53,592 nt of DNA from positions 1 through 53,592 of the forward strand of contig CAKRVB010000019.1 of the NCBI GenBank assembly GCA_934408725.1, in the 5' to 3' direction. This document shows positions 50,609-53,592 of this stretch, piece after piece. Position numbers and translations under genes: made by a program. The notes below the pieces were generated by a model. The model was not told the DNA's origin. It made no database searches and saw only the letters and a program-made list of their open reading frames with translations. The DNA comes from an uncultured Marvinbryantia sp. GTDB lineage: Bacteria; Bacillota; Clostridia; Lachnospirales; Lachnospiraceae. Numbering within the stretch: the stretch's first letter is position 1; every line of letters begins with the position of its first letter.

Positions 50609-53592
50609 ATGAAAGACAGAATGAAACGATTATCCATACTGTGCATTACGGCAGCCTTATGTGCGGGAAATGTATATGCGGAAGAACTGCCGGCTGCCAC
50701 GGGCACAGAACTGGAAACCCATGCAGAAAGTGCGCAGGAGACAGTGGCTGCAGAAGCGGTGGCAGAAAGCACAGAAGCGGAAACGGAAAAAGAGCCGGAG
50801 ACACAGACAGAGCCGGAGACACAGAAAGAGACAGAGCAGGAAAGTACCGAAGCTGCACAGAGCGAATCCCAGACGGAAAAAGAAACATCTGGCAGGGCAG
50901 AAAATAACGAATCCGGGGAAACAGACCGGGCGGATACGGAAAACACCGAAGTGCAGGGCGAAAACCAGAAACATACAGACAAAGAAACAGAAAAAAATCC
51001 GGAGACAGAGGAAGAGAGGGAAACCGAAGCGGCCACGGAAAAAGAAGCAGAAAAGGCAGGGCTGACGGCTTCCGATGAGAATGGAGCGGTATTAAAGAAA
51101 GAAAAGCTGGATGTACCGGAAACTCTGACGGCAGACGGGGAAACCCGCCCGGTGGAATACCTGCAGGGCGTGTATAAGATAACAGTGCCTTCCGGCAGTA
51201 AAACCATACAGCTTACCGTGCCAGACCAGAAAGAAGGGGAAAAGATTTCCCTGACACGCTGGGGTGGATTTTTAACAGAGTCAGAAAAACACTGGTACCT
51301 GTGCCCGGATGACCCGGAAGAAGGGGCTTTTACGCAGGCAGGGAATGTCTATATTGTGAATTTGGACAAGTTTACCCTGACCATGGAGGATCTGACAAAA
51401 GAGCAGCTTGCTGTATACGGGGATCTGTCAGAGGACATTTCCTATGCAGAGATTCTGGTAACCGGGGAAGGACGGTCAGAACTGCTTCTGATTGAGTTTG
51501 ATGCAGAATCCGGAAAAGAAACGGAACCTGTATCAGAAGAAAGTACACCAGAAGCGGAAAGCACAGAAACCGGGACGGAAGCTAATACATCGGCAGAGAC
51601 GGAAAACGGCACAGAGGACGGCATAGCAGCTCTGGCAGATATGGAACAGGCAGGTGAAATTGCAACGCTGTCAGCCAGTGCATCCCAGATAGACAGTGCT
51701 TATACATCAGCCGGGAAGAACCTGTCCGATTCATCCAAAAAGGTGACACCGTCTGTTGGCTCCATTGGAGGGGAATGGGAGATCCTTGGGCTGTCCAGAA
51801 GCGGAAAGCTGGATCAGGATGTGATAGACAAGTATCTGGCAAATGTGGTCAGCACCTTAAAAGAAAATAACGGGGTGCTCCATGAAAAAAAATACACGGA
51901 ATATTCCAGAGTCATTCTGGCATTGACCTCTCTTGGAGTAGATGTGACCAACGTGGGTGGCTACAACCTGCTGAAGCCTCTGGCTGATTTTGAAAAGACG
52001 AAATGGCAGGGCGTGAACGGTTCCATCTGGGCGCTGATTGCGGTGGACAGCCACGGCTATGAGTTCCCGCAGGCAGACGCAGGGGTAACCCAGAATTCCA
52101 GGGATAAACTAATCGAAGATATCCTGATACAGGAGCTTTCCAGCGGAGGCTGGGACATCTCAGGCAAAAGCGCAGACCCAGATATGACAGCCATGGCAAT
52201 CCAGTCCCTGGCTCCCTATTACAGTACCAATTCTGATGTAAAAGAAGCTGTGGACAGAGGGATTGACCGTCTTTCAGCTATCCAGAAGAGCAATGGTTCC
52301 TTTGCTACCTATGGATCAGAGTCTTCTGAGAGTTGTGCGCAGGTGATTGTAGCTTTGACAGCCATGGGGATTGACCCAAATACCGACAGCCGTTTTGTCA
52401 AGAATGGAAAATCGGTAGTAGATGCACTCCTGACGTACGCCAATGCGGACGGCTCCTTCCGCCATGTACTGGACGGGGATGCCAACCAGATGGCAACCGA
52501 ACAGGCTTATTATGCACTGACGGCCTATGAGCGGTTTACCGGTGGAAAAACCCGTCTCTATGATATGACGGATGTGGCCATGCAGTCAGATAAAGACAAG
52601 GCAGCAACCGTACAGAAACTGATTGCGGCACTGCCGTCAACGGTGAAGCTGACTGACAAGAGACAGATCGAGGCAGCCAGGAGTATGTACGACAGCCTGA
52701 GTGACGCACAGAAGGCGCTGGTTACCAATTACAGCAAGCTGGAAGCAGCCATGAAGAAGCTGCAGGAACTGGAAAAAAAGGGCGGATCCGAAAACGGTTC
52801 AGGATCTGGCGGCGGATCAGGAACCGGGAATAAGGCCAATACAAAAAAGAAGAAGACTACCGGAAGCACGAAAAAAGTGAACCTGGTGTCTGGCGGTGCA
52901 GGCAGAGTGGGCGGCACTTCTGCTGGAAAAACTTCTTCCGGCAAGACCGCAGCGGATGCCAAAGAGAAGGAATCAGAAAAAGAAACCGAAAAAACCCCGG
53001 AGAAAACTGCGGAAAAAAAGGGTGGCACAAAGACGGAAAAAGAAGTCACCAGCCTGATTACAGAGATGAACAGTCTGTTCCGTAAGACAAAGACTTCTGA
53101 GAAACTGCCAGATGATGCGGAGGGCTATACGGATGCGCAGAAAGAACAGATCCTGGATATTTACCGGACTTATTCGGAACTGACGGACGTACAGAAAAAA
53201 GAAGTAGAAGCAAGCAGCCATTATAAAGATTATGAAAAGGCAGTGGAGAGTTTCAAAGAGACGAACCATTACGATAAAGCGGCAGACATTGATCTGCGTG
53301 ATAATGAAGAAGAGATCCTGCCATGGTATGTGCAGGTGGAAGCAAGCAGCCTGAATGTGGAAAGCAGTCAGGCGGAGCAGGTAAGCCAGGCTCTGAAAGG
53401 TGAGGGAGAACTGCTGAACCTGACGGATATTTCCCTGATGGATCTTCTGGATAACACGGAGTGGGAACCGGATGATCTGGTGCGTGTCAGCGTGCCGCTG
53501 GCAGACTTAGGAGACTATGAGAACGTGGCTGTGGTACACCTGAAGGATGACGGAAGCCTGGAATTCATCGACGGTCATATCGCAGGAAGCAG
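50609..53592 (+). CDS. Large exported protein with alpha/alpha-barrel-like domain, truncated by the window edge
   Basis: At least 994 codons, open at the window end. A signal peptide (1-25, NVYAEE), a Glu/Thr-rich segment (26-150), a beta domain (about 165-300), then a helical domain (about 380-650) with repeats such as SLAPYY, GSFATYGSESSESCAQVIVAL and GSFRHVLDGD, which I assign to the prenyltransferase/terpenoid-cyclase-like barrel. That fold is also the N-terminal half of intrinsic factor and transcobalamin. Next come a FIVAR-like helical repeat (about 655-720), a Gly/Ser/Lys-rich linker and a second helical repeat. It begins 35 nt after the previous gene with GGAGAAGAAGGGG. Confidence 0.82.
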   Translation, partial: MKDRMKRLSILCITAALCAGNVYAEELPAATGTELETHAESAQETVAAEAVAESTEAETEKEPETQTEPETQKETEQESTEAAQSESQTEKETSGRAENNESGETDRADTENTEVQGENQKHTDKETEKNPETEEERETEAATEKEAEKAGLTASDENGAVLKKEKLDVPETLTADGETRPVEYLQGVYKITVPSGSKTIQLTVPDQKEGEKISLTRWGGFLTESEKHWYLCPDDPEEGAFTQAGNVYIVNLDKFTLTMEDLTKEQLAVYGDLSEDISYAEILVTGEGRSELLLIEFDAESGKETEPVSEESTPEAESTETGTEANTSAETENGTEDGIAALADMEQAGEIATLSASASQIDSAYTSAGKNLSDSSKKVTPSVGSIGGEWEILGLSRSGKLDQDVIDKYLANVVSTLKENNGVLHEKKYTEYSRVILALTSLGVDVTNVGGYNLLKPLADFEKTKWQGVNGSIWALIAVDSHGYEFPQADAGVTQNSRDKLIEDILIQELSSGGWDISGKSADPDMTAMAIQSLAPYYSTNSDVKEAVDRGIDRLSAIQKSNGSFATYGSESSESCAQVIVALTAMGIDPNTDSRFVKNGKSVVDALLTYANADGSFRHVLDGDANQMATEQAYYALTAYERFTGGKTRLYDMTDVAMQSDKDKAATVQKLIAALPSTVKLTDKRQIEAARSMYDSLSDAQKALVTNYSKLEAAMKKLQELEKKGGSENGSGSGGGSGTGNKANTKKKKTTGSTKKVNLVSGGAGRVGGTSAGKTSSGKTAADAKEKESEKETEKTPEKTAEKKGGTKTEKEVTSLITEMNSLFRKTKTSEKLPDDAEGYTDAQKEQILDIYRTYSELTDVQKKEVEASSHYKDYEKAVESFKETNHYDKAADIDLRDNEEEILPWYVQVEASSLNVESSQAEQVSQALKGEGELLNLTDISLMDLLDNTEWEPDDLVRVSVPLADLGDYENVAVVHLKDDGSLEFIDGHIAGS

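Noticed and set aside
50641..51065. Arg/Lys-rich open frames in other phases within the start of the last gene
   Set aside because: They arise from the Glu/Thr-rich GAA/ACA repeats of the true frame; the real gene has a signal peptide and continues open for more than 990 codons.
1..53592. tRNA or rRNA genes
   Set aside because: I saw no cloverleaf with a TTCGAATCC-type T-arm and CCA end, and no conserved rRNA block; a covariance search would be needed to be certain.

Overview
The window reads as the chromosome of a spore-forming, gut-type Clostridia, most likely a Lachnospiraceae (Blautia, Mediterraneibacter or Dorea-like). The evidence is a complete spoIIAA-spoIIAB-sigF-spoVA run, a clostridial-style RNase P RNA, strong AGGAGG ribosome binding sites, consensus sigma-A promoters, and BspA-type and Big_2 surface proteins. 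The genus is inference; no 16S gene or other marker is present.

Layout. Positions 1-9850 are core metabolism: RNase P RNA, divergent pyrBI, a small CmpB-like membrane protein, then an apparent operon folC-pheA-DUF815 ATPase-ppx-ppk1 ending in a strong terminator. Positions 9855-16400 hold an L,D-transpeptidase and a YfhO-type membrane protein fired from back-to-back perfect consensus promoters, a family 3 solute-binding protein, a second folC, and a 48-residue protein. Positions 16392-21231 hold a zinc-ribbon/TPR membrane protein and the forespore operon spoIIAA-AB-sigF-spoVAA-AB-AC. Positions 21340-30844 carry a ten-gene Mrp/Mbh-type cation antiporter cluster. Its order matches archaeal mbhA-H (with the E and F parts fused), followed by three more antiporter-like proton channels where a hydrogenase would normally sit. 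An asparaginase and an unknown protein follow.

At about 33180 spoVAD is cut off after roughly 211 of about 338 codons and foreign sequence begins: DUF6075, RepA_N, Maff2, an XRE regulator and a 478-bp direct repeat. These are typical of the left arm of an integrative conjugative element (ICE). I infer an element inserted in spoVAD that extends beyond the right edge of the window. No integrase, relaxase or type IV secretion gene is visible here.

Inside this presumed element, after a TIM-barrel protein, a DUF3990 pair and an LRR protein, lies the most interesting block (40224 to the window end). A sigma-A promoter and a cobalamin riboswitch with its own terminator precede a series of secreted proteins: a 171-residue exported protein, an LRR/CxxC/Big_2 protein, a 1776-residue surface protein with a DUF4430 (transcobalamin C-terminal-like) domain, a membrane-anchored FecR-like/DUF4430 protein, and a large exported protein with an alpha/alpha-barrel-like domain, the fold of the intrinsic factor/transcobalamin N-terminal domain. 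I infer a B12-repressed surface corrinoid-capture system that resembles vertebrate intrinsic factor split over several polypeptides and carried on a mobile element.
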